A stretch of 64,000 nucleotides of DNA from an uncultured Erysipelotrichaceae bacterium (GTDB taxonomy: Bacteria; Bacillota_I; Bacilli_A; Erysipelotrichales; Erysipelotrichaceae), in NCBI GenBank assembly GCA_947569705.1, contig CANOSP010000001.1, forward strand, positions 124,001 to 188,000. The letters run 5' to 3'. The notes under the pieces are model-generated. The model was given only the letters and a program-made list of their open reading frames with translations, made no database searches and was not told the DNA's origin. The translations under genes and the position numbers were made by a program. Below, in pieces: positions 1 through 8,246 of this stretch; the first letter of the stretch is position 1; each line of letters opens with the position of its first letter.

Positions 1-296
1 AATAAAAATCCAAAAGGAATTGTCATTATAATATTTAATACGACTTGTCTGACAAAATCTCCTCTACTATTTAAAACATCAATAAAAGGAATTAAATTCA
101 TTGAAGTATACGAGTGATTAAATATATATGGCAAAGCAGTTATTATCGGCATTAAAGTAAAATATAATACAAATGATAAATATATATACATTGTAGTATT
201 AACAAGTAATACATCTTTTCCTTTTGCTTTCCATTTTTTATATAGTATAAAAACATATAAAATTATCAAAACAATAAAATCTGTTATTTCCTTCAT
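1..296 (-). CDS. VanZ-family membrane protein, partial at the left edge
   Basis: The gene reads leftward off the window edge, so only about 98 N-terminal residues are present. The start ATG at 296-294 is preceded by a GTGAGGT ribosome binding site. The product begins with a hydrophobic helix (residues 5-19), has a second one (about 38-58), and then the family signature: MNLIPFIDV followed about 15 residues later by LNIIMTIPFGFL. The NLIPF...N...F/PFGF pattern is typical of VanZ-like proteins, membrane proteins whose founding member gives low-level teicoplanin resistance. Most homologues have no known substrate. Its role here is unknown, and resistance should not be assumed. The C-terminal half lies outside the window. 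Confidence 0.72.
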   Translation of the reverse strand, partial: MKEITDFIVLIILYVFILYKKWKAKGKDVLLVNTTMYIYLSFVLYFTLMPIITALPYIFNHSYTSMNLIPFIDVLNSRGDFVRQVVLNIIMTIPFGFL

Positions 297-391
297 AATT
301 ACCTCACTTTCAAATTCCGGTTAGTTGTTCTTTTGCCTGTATCTATAAAGACAGCAATTCTTTCAGTCAGCTCCGATTTACAACCCGGTAT

Positions 392-952
392 TTATCTATT
401 TATCAATTCAAGAGTTTTTTCAAATGAAATACATTCTGCGAATCTTCCGTTCCACAGGAACTCATTATAATATCTATAAGAATTTTCTGCTGTCATATAT
501 TTATTATCAATCGTACTGTTTGTATTAGTCGGTACAATCATTTTAAACCCATGCTCAAAACCACATTTCACTGTTGCATCTATACAGTAATCTGTTTGCA
601 GTCCTACAATAATAACTGTATCTTCGCCTTTTTCACGCAGGTAATCCAGCAACCCCGTATCTCTAAAAGCACTGTTTACATTTTTGTCAAAAACAAGCTC
701 ATTTGGCATTGGCTGAAATTCTTCGTATATTTCATAGCCTAATGTGCCTTTCGTTAATTTCTGTCCGACACCATCATCATGTCTAACATCAATAACTTCT
801 ATATTATTATTGCGTGCCTCTTTGATTAGTGTTTTAATGCGATATATAAAAGTCTGAAATTGATACAAGTCATCATTCATAATTAAATTTTGAGTATTAA
901 CAGTGCCTAATATTGCACTTGCTGTAAAACAAAACGTTTCAAAATCTTTCAT
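392..952 (-). CDS. Isochorismatase-fold cysteine hydrolase, atypical active site
   Basis: This 186-residue protein has the size and motif order of the isochorismatase/nicotinamidase cysteine hydrolase family. The nucleophile region reads GLQTDYCIDATVKCGFEHG (about residues 117-135), matching the family Cys in TDxCxxxT. A candidate catalytic Lys lies in VFDKNVNSAF (about 88-97). The usual N-terminal catalytic Asp (LLxxDxQN) is replaced: the aligned stretch is ILGTVNTQN, which puts Asn at that position. The protein may therefore be inactive, altered in chemistry, or use another acid. An upstream GGGAG about 12 bases before the ATG is a modest ribosome binding site. It follows an extended -10 promoter on the same strand. 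The substrate is unknown. Confidence 0.8.
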   Translation of the reverse strand: MKDFETFCFTASAILGTVNTQNLIMNDDLYQFQTFIYRIKTLIKEARNNNIEVIDVRHDDGVGQKLTKGTLGYEIYEEFQPMPNELVFDKNVNSAFRDTGLLDYLREKGEDTVIIVGLQTDYCIDATVKCGFEHGFKMIVPTNTNSTIDNKYMTAENSYRYYNEFLWNGRFAECISFEKTLELINR

Positions 953-1398
953 ATATTATCTTACTCCCTGATTGTGGTTTACCGTAATAAGTGAATTGGA
1001 CAATCAAAAATTGCACCTATGAATCACTTCTGTCTTCTCAACAACCGGCTGTTTGTCTGTGAATCAATTATAGCATTTTTTGATCATAATAGGTAATATT
1101 ATTTATGATTAATTTAAAACATTGCTTCTATAGTAGATGTATAACCAGAGAAGGATATAAATAAAGACAGAAATAAAGCAGAATCTAAAATAGAAAAAAG
1201 AGGGGATAGTGTAAACTGCCGCAAAGTTAATTTATGCTTTTTAACTTATGAAAAGCAAAAGCGTTTATCATGTAAGCGATATTGTTTTCGGAATACAAGG
1301 ATTTAATGAAAATGCCGATCGTTTCAAATAAATCATGAATTGAATTACAACTGTTCAAAAGAAAATAAACAGAAAAGTGCAGAGAATTCCTAAATATA
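953..1398. other. Intergenic stretch without a recognisable gene
   Basis: Both strands are A/T-rich and interrupted by stops. The only clear signal is the leftward -10 element near 1067-1075. A 27-codon reading frame opening at the ATG in the 1240s lacks a ribosome binding site and resembles nothing I know. A short inverted repeat, GCTTTT...AAAAGC, lies around 1238-1258. No RNA gene or insertion sequence end is convincing here. Confidence 0.5.
1067..1075 (-). promoter_or_regulatory. Extended -10 promoter for the isochorismatase-like gene
   Basis: On the minus strand the sequence reads TGCTATAAT, an extended -10 element with a perfect TATAAT. No good -35 is visible at 16-18 bases upstream. 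It would give a leader of about 110 bases before the gene that starts at 952. Confidence 0.5.
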
Positions 1399-1833
1399 TT
1401 ATTTTATGATGAAATCGCTCAAAATTCTATATATGCAATAAGCTGCCCATAATATCCATGTAATTGCCCATTCTTGCGTAATAATGCTGATGATTAAGTA
1501 TAAGCCTGCGACAGTAAGCGCGACTGTCCAATTCATAATTTTCTTGTTTCTTGTAATTGTTTGATCAGAAGCAACGATTAAATCAGACAGCACTCGTTCA
1601 ACCTTTTCACTTTCTTCAGAATCATTTTTTTCTCCGTTAAATAATTCTATAATAGATATATTTAAGCATTTAGCTAAAGGTTCAATCAATGAAATATCAG
1701 GGAAACCGATGCCACGTTCCCATTTAGAAACAGTCGCACTTGATATATGCAGTTCATTCGCTAATTCTTTTTGTGTTTTATTACTTTGTTTACGAAGATC
1801 CGCAATTAAGCTGCCTGTTTTTTTAGCGTCCAT
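1399..1833 (-). CDS. XRE-family regulator with C-terminal membrane segments
   Basis: Residues 4-60 form a Cro/C1-type helix-turn-helix domain (QKELANELHISSATVSKWER, then DISLIEPLAKCLNISIIELF). After a charged linker the C-terminal third is hydrophobic, with two likely transmembrane helices near residues 95-112 and 117-135. The start is placed at the second of two in-frame ATGs (1833), because AAGGA overlaps the first ATG at 1842 and is spaced 9 bases from the second. Membrane-anchored XRE proteins of this type often sense envelope or peptide signals, but nothing here shows the target. A palindrome at 1887-1909 just upstream is a candidate autoregulatory operator. The gene is divergent from the carboxypeptidase gene at 2084. 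Confidence 0.85.
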   Translation of the reverse strand: MDAKKTGSLIADLRKQSNKTQKELANELHISSATVSKWERGIGFPDISLIEPLAKCLNISIIELFNGEKNDSEESEKVERVLSDLIVASDQTITRNKKIMNWTVALTVAGLYLIISIITQEWAITWILWAAYCIYRILSDFIIK

Positions 1834-1886
1834 AAGAATCATTCCTTTCTTCTGTTGCTTTTATTATACACATTTATCATGAAAAG

Positions 1887-1909
1887 ACTATCAACGCTTC
1901 GTTGAAAGT
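1887..1909. promoter_or_regulatory. 23-bp inverted repeat, candidate XRE operator
   Basis: The half sites ACTATCAACG and CGTTGAAAGT are inverted around CTT, with one mismatch in ten. The repeat sits about 55 bases upstream of the XRE gene, close to a leftward TATAAT (about 1860-1866). It also faces the divergent carboxypeptidase gene. Position and symmetry suggest a dimeric repressor site; binding is inferred. Confidence 0.4.
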
Positions 1910-2083
1910 ATGATTCATGTTATAAATAAGAAAGCATGAATTCCTATCAGCTGATATTTAATAAAACGATTCTTGTTGCACTGCGTATATTTGATCGATT
2001 TTATTTTCACGATAAAACAGCTTTCGATAAAAATTTATTCTAAATACCAATGTTCAATCATACGCTTTATTGAGGTAGATAAG

Positions 2084-3277
2084 ATGAAAAAAATACTTAG
2101 CTTATTCATAGCCGTTTTATTAGGCTTATCCGTTGGCTTAATGAATGTGCAGGCAGAAACAAAGGAACCTGAAAAGAATGCGGAAGCGAATGAAAACAGT
2201 GCAGATTTAGCGAAGAATGCCAAAGCAGCGTATTTGATTGAATATACCAGCGGCAAGGCGATCTATGCGAAAAATGAACATGAAAAGCTATATCCTGCAT
2301 CTATGACCAAAATGATGGGCTTATTACTGATCTATGAAGCTTTGCATGACGGAAAATTAAAATGGGACGATGTGGTTTCGACAAGTGAACATGCCGCAAG
2401 TATGGGCGGCAGTCAAGTGTTCCTTGAAGTCAATGAACAGATGAGTGTAAAGGATATGATTAAGAGTATCTGTATCGCATCGGCAAATGATGCGATGGTT
2501 GCGATGGCAGAAAAAATCGGCGGTACGCATGAGCATTTTGTACAGCTGATGAATGATAAAGCCAAGCAGCTGCAGTTAAAAGAAACGCATTTTGTCAATG
2601 CGACCGGATTACATGATCCAGAGCATTATACAAGCGCTCATGATATGGCAATCATTGCCAAAGCTTTGATCAAAGAAGGCGGTAAAGAGCTGCTTGACAT
2701 CACTTCTACGTATGATGCCTATATTCGTGAAAACAGTGACAATAAATTTTGGCTGGTCAATACAAATAAGTTAATCAAGCAATATCCCGGTGTTGACGGC
2801 TTGAAAACCGGCTTTACACAAGAGGCAATGTCTTGTATAACGGTAACGGCGCAAAAGGATAACTTACGTTTAATCAGTGTTGTGATGGGGGAGCCGTCCT
2901 CCAAACAGCGCAATGCGGAGATTAAAACGATGCTGGATTATGGGTTCTCGCAGTTTGAACAAGGTTTGTTATATCCGGCAAATACAGTGATAGAGACGAA
3001 GCAAATGGATAACGGGAAGCCGGATCGTGTGAATCTCATTACGATGCAGGATATTCGCTATGTATATGAAAAGGGGACACAGCCGAAAGAAGTCGATCGA
3101 AAAATAACCATCACTAAACCGAATTTACCGTATCTGCGCGGTGAGGTGATCGGTAAGGTCACAATTACGATGGATGACGGTTTCGTGGCAGAAAGTGATT
3201 TAAGCGTGGAAGCCGATGTACAGCCGTTGGAATATCTTGATTTGTTTATTAAGAGCTTCGGTGATTTTCTGATTTAA
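2084..3277 (+). CDS. D-alanyl-D-alanine carboxypeptidase (DacA/DacF type)
   Basis: This 397-residue protein removes the terminal D-Ala from peptidoglycan pentapeptides outside the membrane. It has a signal peptide (MKKILSLFIAVLLGLSVGL, cleavage near VQA), then the serine-type PBP motifs in order: SMTK in YPASMTKMMG, SAND, and KTG in GLKTGFT. The C-terminal 90 residues form the beta-rich PBP5_C domain, ending in an amphipathic segment (YLDLFIKSFGDFLI) that probably anchors it to the membrane. Upstream in-frame codons exist, but the ATG at 2084 has TGAGGT at a sensible distance and starts exactly at the signal peptide. In Bacillus dacF precedes spoIIAA; here the spoIIA operon lies 14 kb away. 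A strong terminator follows. Confidence 0.93.
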   Translation: MKKILSLFIAVLLGLSVGLMNVQAETKEPEKNAEANENSADLAKNAKAAYLIEYTSGKAIYAKNEHEKLYPASMTKMMGLLLIYEALHDGKLKWDDVVSTSEHAASMGGSQVFLEVNEQMSVKDMIKSICIASANDAMVAMAEKIGGTHEHFVQLMNDKAKQLQLKETHFVNATGLHDPEHYTSAHDMAIIAKALIKEGGKELLDITSTYDAYIRENSDNKFWLVNTNKLIKQYPGVDGLKTGFTQEAMSCITVTAQKDNLRLISVVMGEPSSKQRNAEIKTMLDYGFSQFEQGLLYPANTVIETKQMDNGKPDRVNLITMQDIRYVYEKGTQPKEVDRKITITKPNLPYLRGEVIGKVTITMDDGFVAESDLSVEADVQPLEYLDLFIKSFGDFLI

Positions 3278-3324
3278 TTCATCGTCTTTTCATTGATTTA
3301 AGCAAAACATTTTATGCGTTTGAT

Positions 3325-3380
3325 AAGCAGGAAGCAGCTTTCTTAAGGATTATTCTTGAAAGCTGTTTCTTGCTTTTTTA
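3325..3380 (+). terminator. Rho-independent terminator after the carboxypeptidase gene
   Basis: A long stem forms between AAGCAGGAAGCAGCTTTC (3325-3342) and GAAAGCTGTTTCTTGCTT (3358-3375), followed by a run of T. Confidence 0.85.
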
Positions 3381-3420
3381 TGTTATGTAAAATTCTTTTT
3401 GTGTTTGGATGATCGTACGA

Positions 3421-3450
3421 TTGCACACAACTTTATGCTTATGTTATAAT
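3421..3450 (+). promoter_or_regulatory. Sigma-A promoter for the GNAT-like/unknown gene pair
   Basis: TTGCAC at 3421-3426 and TATAAT at 3445-3450 are separated by 18 bases. The start codon lies 43 bases downstream of the -10. Confidence 0.72.
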
Positions 3451-3492
3451 GAAGTGGGTAAGTAACGATTACAGTAAGGAATCGGTGATACT

Positions 3493-4128
3493 ATGGCATT
3501 AGAAAATTTATACCAATGCACACCATCACAACTGCAGACTTTACCGGAAAAACTGGCTGATGCGTTTTATAACAGTCCGTTATTTCAAATTGCTTTTCCC
3601 GATGAGAAGCAGCGTAAGGAATGCATGGTATTTTACTTTAAACAATATTTATATGCAATAGCGCCGGAAGCGCTGTTTTTGGCTGACAGTGAAGAAATGA
3701 ATACGATTATGATTGTTTGTGATTCGCGCCGTTTTAATCAAAAGGAATATTATAAACGATTATGTAAAATGAATCTGCGTTTTATTCGTTTCGTGAGAAA
3801 GCTCGGTGTAAAACATTGCTTATACTTAGTCAAGCACTGGGATATGTTTTCCAGCCGATGGATGAAGGATTTTAAGCGATCCGAGCATTTTCATTTAGAT
3901 ATGATGATAACCGATGTGAATGAACGACATAAGGGAAATGCCGAACGGATGGTAAGAGAACTGATTGATGAAGGCGATATTATGAATATGGATGTCAGTG
4001 CTGAAGTCTATCAAAAAAAGACTGCACTATGGTTGGAAAAGCTTGGATTTGTATTGATGAATACGATCGTTGATGAAGAAAATGATCTGTATCAGTACTG
4101 CTTGATCAATCAGCAGCATAAGGAGTAA
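3493..4128 (+). CDS. GNAT-like acyltransferase, divergent
   Basis: The 211-residue product probably adopts the GNAT acetyltransferase fold. The segment HLDMMITDVNERHKGNAERM (about residues 134-153) resembles strand 4 and the acetyl-CoA loop of motif A. A following stretch with TALWLEKLGFVLMNTI matches the family's terminal helix and strand. The canonical Q/RxxGxG/A loop is degenerate (ERHKGNA), so cofactor binding is not certain. The ATG has GGAATC upstream and a good promoter. Its stop is two bases before the next gene, whose ribosome binding site (AAGGAG) lies in its last codons, so the two are co-transcribed. The substrate is unknown. Confidence 0.6.
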   Translation: MALENLYQCTPSQLQTLPEKLADAFYNSPLFQIAFPDEKQRKECMVFYFKQYLYAIAPEALFLADSEEMNTIMIVCDSRRFNQKEYYKRLCKMNLRFIRFVRKLGVKHCLYLVKHWDMFSSRWMKDFKRSEHFHLDMMITDVNERHKGNAERMVRELIDEGDIMNMDVSAEVYQKKTALWLEKLGFVLMNTIVDEENDLYQYCLINQQHKE

Positions 4129-4130
4129 AT

Positions 4131-5177
4131 ATGGATACGAGATATCGAGTAAAGAATTTTTGGAAATATTTTACAGGTGTTCAAAAAGAGATTGAGGATG
4201 CTTTTCAAAATCAAGATGAGAGTCTGATTGAAGAACTGCGCAAGGAAGTCAGCCAACAGGTTCAAAGTGTATGCGATGCAAGTGCGGAGTTGGAATGGCA
4301 GGACGGCTTTTTTGAATTGGCATTTCACGGCGGTGTAAATAAGACAAAGCAGTATATTTGTGCGTTGTTAAAAAAGGAAGCGCCGAAGCAGCTTGTCAAT
4401 GATTGGATTATCAGCAGCTTTCGCCAGCCCTTGTCGCAAAGTGCGCTTCATGCGAAGATTCAGCTTGACGATGAGGTTTACAGCGGCAGTGATTTTATGA
4501 TCTATTATGAAATACATAAGGATGCCAAATGTATTACGATTGAGGTTTACAGTAAAGCATTGACAGGCTTAGAGGAAACAAAGCAGCGAAATATCGTGAC
4601 GGCAATGCTGGAGCTTTTTATCGGTGAAATTGAATTGGAAGCACGCATCAGTGATATTCAAATTTCAACGGAACCAAAAAGCGATGCCGAGAATTATTGT
4701 CTGTTGCCGAACTTTTATGAAGATATATGTGATATTGTGATTGATGAAGAGTGGACGGAATACAGTGAACCGTGTGCGATTTACGCCGCCTATAAGCTGG
4801 ATCAAACAATTGTCAGTGAGACACTGCGCAAGGATATGAAACTGATTATTACGACCAATCCGCAGCTGCAAAGTGAGCTTTTGAATCAGGAAAGCGACAG
4901 CTGTGAGGAAGCAAGGCGCTTCGGCAGTGAATACGGCTATCTTTATTATGAGATCGAACAGGAAAAGGAACAGATCGCATTGGTGCGCCAACAGCTGGAA
5001 CAAGAGCTGCAGGGGTTATTTTACGAAGCAGGCATCGCTCGTATGATCGGCGGCGCTGTCGGTACCCATTATGCGTATGTGGATTGTATCGTATTTGATC
5101 GCGATGCTTTTCAGATTTTATTGTCTAAACTGAATGAGCATTTAAGCTTTCCGCTGTATTATCAAAGCTTTGCCTAA
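4131..5177 (+). CDS. Uncharacterised 348-residue cytoplasmic protein
   Basis: I do not recognise this family. The product has no signal peptide or membrane segment and is acidic overall. The N-terminus looks helical (residues 10-50), the middle is mixed alpha/beta, and the region around residues 260-295 (YEIEQEKEQIALVRQQLEQE) could form a coiled coil. A glycine-rich turn (GIARMIGGAVGTHYAYVD) precedes the C-terminus. It is translated from a ribosome binding site inside the end of the GNAT-like gene and ends before a terminator, so the two form a bicistronic unit. The pairing suggests a shared job, for example substrate and modifier, but nothing shows this directly. Confidence 0.75.
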   Translation: MDTRYRVKNFWKYFTGVQKEIEDAFQNQDESLIEELRKEVSQQVQSVCDASAELEWQDGFFELAFHGGVNKTKQYICALLKKEAPKQLVNDWIISSFRQPLSQSALHAKIQLDDEVYSGSDFMIYYEIHKDAKCITIEVYSKALTGLEETKQRNIVTAMLELFIGEIELEARISDIQISTEPKSDAENYCLLPNFYEDICDIVIDEEWTEYSEPCAIYAAYKLDQTIVSETLRKDMKLIITTNPQLQSELLNQESDSCEEARRFGSEYGYLYYEIEQEKEQIALVRQQLEQELQGLFYEAGIARMIGGAVGTHYAYVDCIVFDRDAFQILLSKLNEHLSFPLYYQSFA

Positions 5178-5190
5178 AAGGAATCAGGAA

Positions 5191-5216
5191 CGGTTTCAAG
5201 AGAAACCGCTTTTTTA
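5191..5216 (+). terminator. Rho-independent terminator
   Basis: CGGTTTC and GAAACCG pair around AAGA, followed by a T run. It closes the GNAT-like/unknown transcription unit. Confidence 0.8.
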
Positions 5217-5308
5217 CTGATGATATTCTTTCTAACCGCCGGGATTGGCTTTTCAAGCGGTGCGAAAAATGGTAAAATACTGTTCATAAGAAAGATGAGG
5301 AGCATTAC

Positions 5309-5842
5309 GTGAAAAAACTATTTACTCCGGATTGTTATATCCGATCTTTTCGAGATTTAAATCTGAAACGATTATGTCGCATGGGGATTCAGGTACTTGT
5401 ATGCGATATTGATAATACACTGGTCGCACATGATGAGGCATTGCCGAGTGAAGCGGTGAAGGAATTTATCGAAAAGGCAAAAGCCGAAGGACTGAGGGTT
5501 GTTTTAGTATCCAATAATGTAAAGGAACGTGTGGATACATTTGCGCAGGATTTAGCTGTCAAAACATATCCGTTTGCACAAAAGCCGTTAAAGAAAACCT
5601 ATCGGAAGATGATGAAGGACAGCGGTTGTAAGGCACATCAGATTGCGGTGCTGGGAGATCAGCTGTTGACCGATATGTTGGGCGCAAACCGCATCGGCTT
5701 TTATACGATTCTAACAACACCGGTGGCGCAAAAGGATTTGAAATGTACGAAAATTAATCGTTTTTTTGAAAATATGGTATTTCACGTATTGGCTTTGCAA
5801 GGTAAACTGCACAGAGGAGAATATGATGAACAAACGATGTAA
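5309..5842 (+). CDS. yqeG: YqeG family HAD-IIIA phosphatase
   Basis: This 177-residue protein belongs to the HAD superfamily, subclass IIIA, YqeG family. Motif I is VCDIDNTLVAHDE (about residues 31-43), with the nucleophile and acid/base Asp pair. Motif II is VLVSNN (about 68-73), the conserved Lys lies in FAQKPLKK, and motif III is VLGDQLLTD. The start is a GTG at 5309 behind GAGGAG. It opens a tightly packed operon in the same order as Bacillus yqeG-yqeH-(aroE)-yqeI-nadD-yqeK-rsfS-yqeM; aroE is absent here. The physiological substrate is unknown. Its end overlaps the start of yqeH by 17 bases. Confidence 0.92.
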   Translation: MKKLFTPDCYIRSFRDLNLKRLCRMGIQVLVCDIDNTLVAHDEALPSEAVKEFIEKAKAEGLRVVLVSNNVKERVDTFAQDLAVKTYPFAQKPLKKTYRKMMKDSGCKAHQIAVLGDQLLTDMLGANRIGFYTILTTPVAQKDLKCTKINRFFENMVFHVLALQGKLHRGEYDEQTM

Positions 5843-6905
5843 AGGCTGCGGGGCAATTCTGCAGCAGGAACACAAGGATCAAATAGGTTATACACCGAAG
5901 CAGGATGCCGAATACTGTCAACGTTGTTTTCGGATCTCGCATTATGATGATGTGACAATTTCAATGAAAACGGGAATTGATCCGGATACGGTATTGCGCA
6001 AAGTGGAAAAACTGGATGCACTCATTTTATGGGTTGTGGATTTGTTTGATTTTGAAGCGAATTTAATTGCCGGTTTGAATCGTCATCTGCAAGGAAAAAC
6101 GATTGTACTGGTCGCTACGAAACGAGATTTACTGCCGGAAACTACGGGAAATCAAAAGCTGGCAGATTTTATTACGGCACGCTGCCGTGATTTCGGAATC
6201 ACTGTTTCGGGACTTGTTATCTGCGGTGATTTGGTGAAGCATGCATTTGATCAAGAGAATCATTCATTGAGAGAGGTCCATAAAGCGATTGCGTATTATC
6301 GAAACGGACAGGATGTCGCCGTGATCGGCATGGCAAATGCCGGGAAAAGCACGCTGTTAAACGGCTTGTTAAAAAACAATACGCTGACGACTTCAAGACA
6401 TCCCGGAACGACATTAGATCTTGTGGCGATGGTTATGGGTGAGTATACGTTATATGATACACCGGGTCTGACGCGTAAAGACAGCTATTTAACGATCGCA
6501 GATGATTCACTGTTGAAACAGCTGATTCCCGATCGACGCTTGAAGGCAAGAAGCTATCAGCTGTATGAGGATCAATCGATTGCGGTTGCCGGATTGGCTC
6601 GTTTGGATTTGATCGGCGGAACTAAGGTGACCTGTGTCGGCTACTTCGCATCAGGATTAAAGCTGCATCGCGGGAAGGCGAGCGGTGCGGATGCGCTGTG
6701 GAAGGCTCATATGGGTGAACTGTTGGCTCCTGCACTTCACAGTGATCCCGACTCGATGAAGCGCTACAGCTATACCAAAGGAAAAGACAAGGTAGATGTT
6801 GTAATTCACGGCTTAGGTTGGTTCTGTATCAGCGGTGATGTGAAAGAAATACATATTTATGTAGATCAAGAGGTTGATGTGACCTTTAGAAAGGCAATGA
6901 TATAA
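5826..6905 (+). CDS. yqeH: YqeH, circularly permuted ribosome-assembly GTPase
   Basis: YqeH is a GTPase needed for 30S subunit maturation in Bacillus. The product begins with a zinc-finger-like motif (CKGCG ... YCQRCF). The G motifs then appear in permuted order: G4 TKRD (VATKRDLLP) before G1 GMANAGKST and G3 DTPG. The C-terminal third is the RNA/ribosome-binding region. Two adjacent ATGs exist at 5823 and 5826. The second is preferred because AGGAG is then 6 rather than 3 bases away. It overlaps yqeG at its start and the RNA-binding protein gene at its end by one base (TAATG). Confidence 0.94.
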   Translation: MNKRCKGCGAILQQEHKDQIGYTPKQDAEYCQRCFRISHYDDVTISMKTGIDPDTVLRKVEKLDALILWVVDLFDFEANLIAGLNRHLQGKTIVLVATKRDLLPETTGNQKLADFITARCRDFGITVSGLVICGDLVKHAFDQENHSLREVHKAIAYYRNGQDVAVIGMANAGKSTLLNGLLKNNTLTTSRHPGTTLDLVAMVMGEYTLYDTPGLTRKDSYLTIADDSLLKQLIPDRRLKARSYQLYEDQSIAVAGLARLDLIGGTKVTCVGYFASGLKLHRGKASGADALWKAHMGELLAPALHSDPDSMKRYSYTKGKDKVDVVIHGLGWFCISGDVKEIHIYVDQEVDVTFRKAMI

Positions 6906-7189
6906 TGCTGAATAATAAAGAAAAACAATTATTGCGCAAAGCTGCGCAGAAACAGCGAGCGCTGTTTCAAATCGGTAAGGATAATATCAGTGAAAATATG
7001 ATAAAGTCGATTTCAGATTCACTGGAGGCTCATGAATTAGTAAAAATCTCTATCTTGAAAACGGCAACGGTTCCGGTAAGAGAGGCAGCCTATGATATTG
7101 CGGCGGCAACTCACAGTGAAATCGTTACGATTATCGGCAGAACCATGGTTTTGTATCGCCGCAGTAAGAAAAATCTGATGGAGCTGTAG
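6905..7189 (+). CDS. yhbY: YhbY/YqeI CRM-domain RNA-binding protein
   Basis: The 94-residue product is a single CRM domain (chloroplast splicing and ribosome maturation), which binds pre-50S ribosome particles in E. coli. Recognisable segments are LRKAAQKQRALFQIGKD near the N-terminus, LEAHELVKISIL in the middle, and IIGRTMVLYRRSKK at the end. Its length is typical for the family (about 95-100). The start ATG shares a base with the yqeH stop codon, which indicates translational coupling, and the next gene starts one base after its stop. Confidence 0.92.
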   Translation: MLNNKEKQLLRKAAQKQRALFQIGKDNISENMIKSISDSLEAHELVKISILKTATVPVREAAYDIAAATHSEIVTIIGRTMVLYRRSKKNLMEL

Positions 7190-7190
7190 T

Positions 7191-8246
7191 ATGAAGATCG
7201 CTATTATCGGCGGCAGCTTTGATCCGATTCATCTCGGACATACCGCAATGGCACGTTATGTATTAAAGCATCATTTGGCAGAAGCGGTGTGGTTTATGGT
7301 GACAGCCAGAACACCTTTAAAGGATCGCAGTCTGACTGACAATGAGCTGCGCAATGAGATGGTAGAAGCAGCTATCGCTTATGACAAGCGGTTTAAAATC
7401 TGTTTGATGGAACAACAGCGGGACGGCATTTCTTATACGCTTGATACCGTAAGGGAATTAAAAAAACGTTATCCGCAGCACTCTTTTGTGTGGTTGATCG
7501 GCAATGATCAAGCGATGCAGCTGTCAAAGTGGAGAGGTATTGAGGAATTGTCAAAACTGATCGAACTTTATGTATTTCCCCGTCATAATGAAACGATTTC
7601 ATGTGCCTATCCGCATCAGCCGATGAAGATGGAATTAATGGATGTATCCAGCAGTGAAATTCGCAGCGGACAGCGCTTATGGCTTGTTTCCAAGGCTGTG
7701 AAGGCTTTGATGGCAAAGCATTATTTGTATCTTGACAGCTTCACCGCAGCACGTATGAGCGAGCGGCGTTTTGCACATTCTAAAAGTGTCGCAAACCTTT
7801 GTGTCACATTGGCACAGTGTCACGGTGTCGATGTTTCAGAGGCATATTGTGCCGGTATTTTGCATGATGTATGCAAAGAATGGGACAAGCAGCGTTTATA
7901 CGGTTATTTACAACAGCTGGATCCAAGTAAATTACAGGAACATCCGGCTGTTTGGCACGGTTATGCGGCAGCTTATTATATATCAAAAAGCCTCGGCATT
8001 CATCAGCGGGGAATTCGCGCCGCGATTTATCATCATGTGAAAGGCAGCGATCAAAGCAAGCTGTGTATGATCGTTTATGTCAGTGATAAATTAGATCCTT
8101 CACGCGGTTATGACTCATCAAAAACAATTGCGTTATGTAAAAAGGATTTAGCTGCCGGTTATCAACTTGTGTTAAAACAGCAGGCAGAATATTTAATAAA
8201 GGAGAAACAAAATAAACATGAATCAAGAACTGAAAGTGGTAATTGA
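7191..8246 (+). CDS. nadD: NadD-YqeK fusion: NaMN adenylyltransferase plus HD hydrolase
   Basis: Two enzymes that are usually separate are joined in 351 residues. Residues 1-185 are nicotinate-nucleotide adenylyltransferase, which makes deamido-NAD from ATP and NaMN. They contain the nucleotidyltransferase motif GGSFDPIHLGH and the SSSEIRSG phosphate-binding motif. Residues about 195-340 are a YqeK-type HD-domain protein; YqeK enzymes hydrolyse diadenosine tetraphosphate symmetrically. Metal ligands are visible in RFAHSKSVA, GILHDVCKEW, EHPAVWHGYAAA and YHHVKG. The order equals nadD-yqeK in Bacillus, so the fusion removed the gene boundary. I see no internal stop or internal ribosome binding site. 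The tail overlaps rsfS by 29 bases. Confidence 0.93.
   Translation: MKIAIIGGSFDPIHLGHTAMARYVLKHHLAEAVWFMVTARTPLKDRSLTDNELRNEMVEAAIAYDKRFKICLMEQQRDGISYTLDTVRELKKRYPQHSFVWLIGNDQAMQLSKWRGIEELSKLIELYVFPRHNETISCAYPHQPMKMELMDVSSSEIRSGQRLWLVSKAVKALMAKHYLYLDSFTAARMSERRFAHSKSVANLCVTLAQCHGVDVSEAYCAGILHDVCKEWDKQRLYGYLQQLDPSKLQEHPAVWHGYAAAYYISKSLGIHQRGIRAAIYHHVKGSDQSKLCMIVYVSDKLDPSRGYDSSKTIALCKKDLAAGYQLVLKQQAEYLIKEKQNKHESRTESGN

Noticed and set aside
1200-1260. Possible insertion sequence end (GGGGATAGTGTAAACTGC)
   Set aside because: It faintly resembles ends of some IS elements, but no partner end or transposase remnant is nearby.
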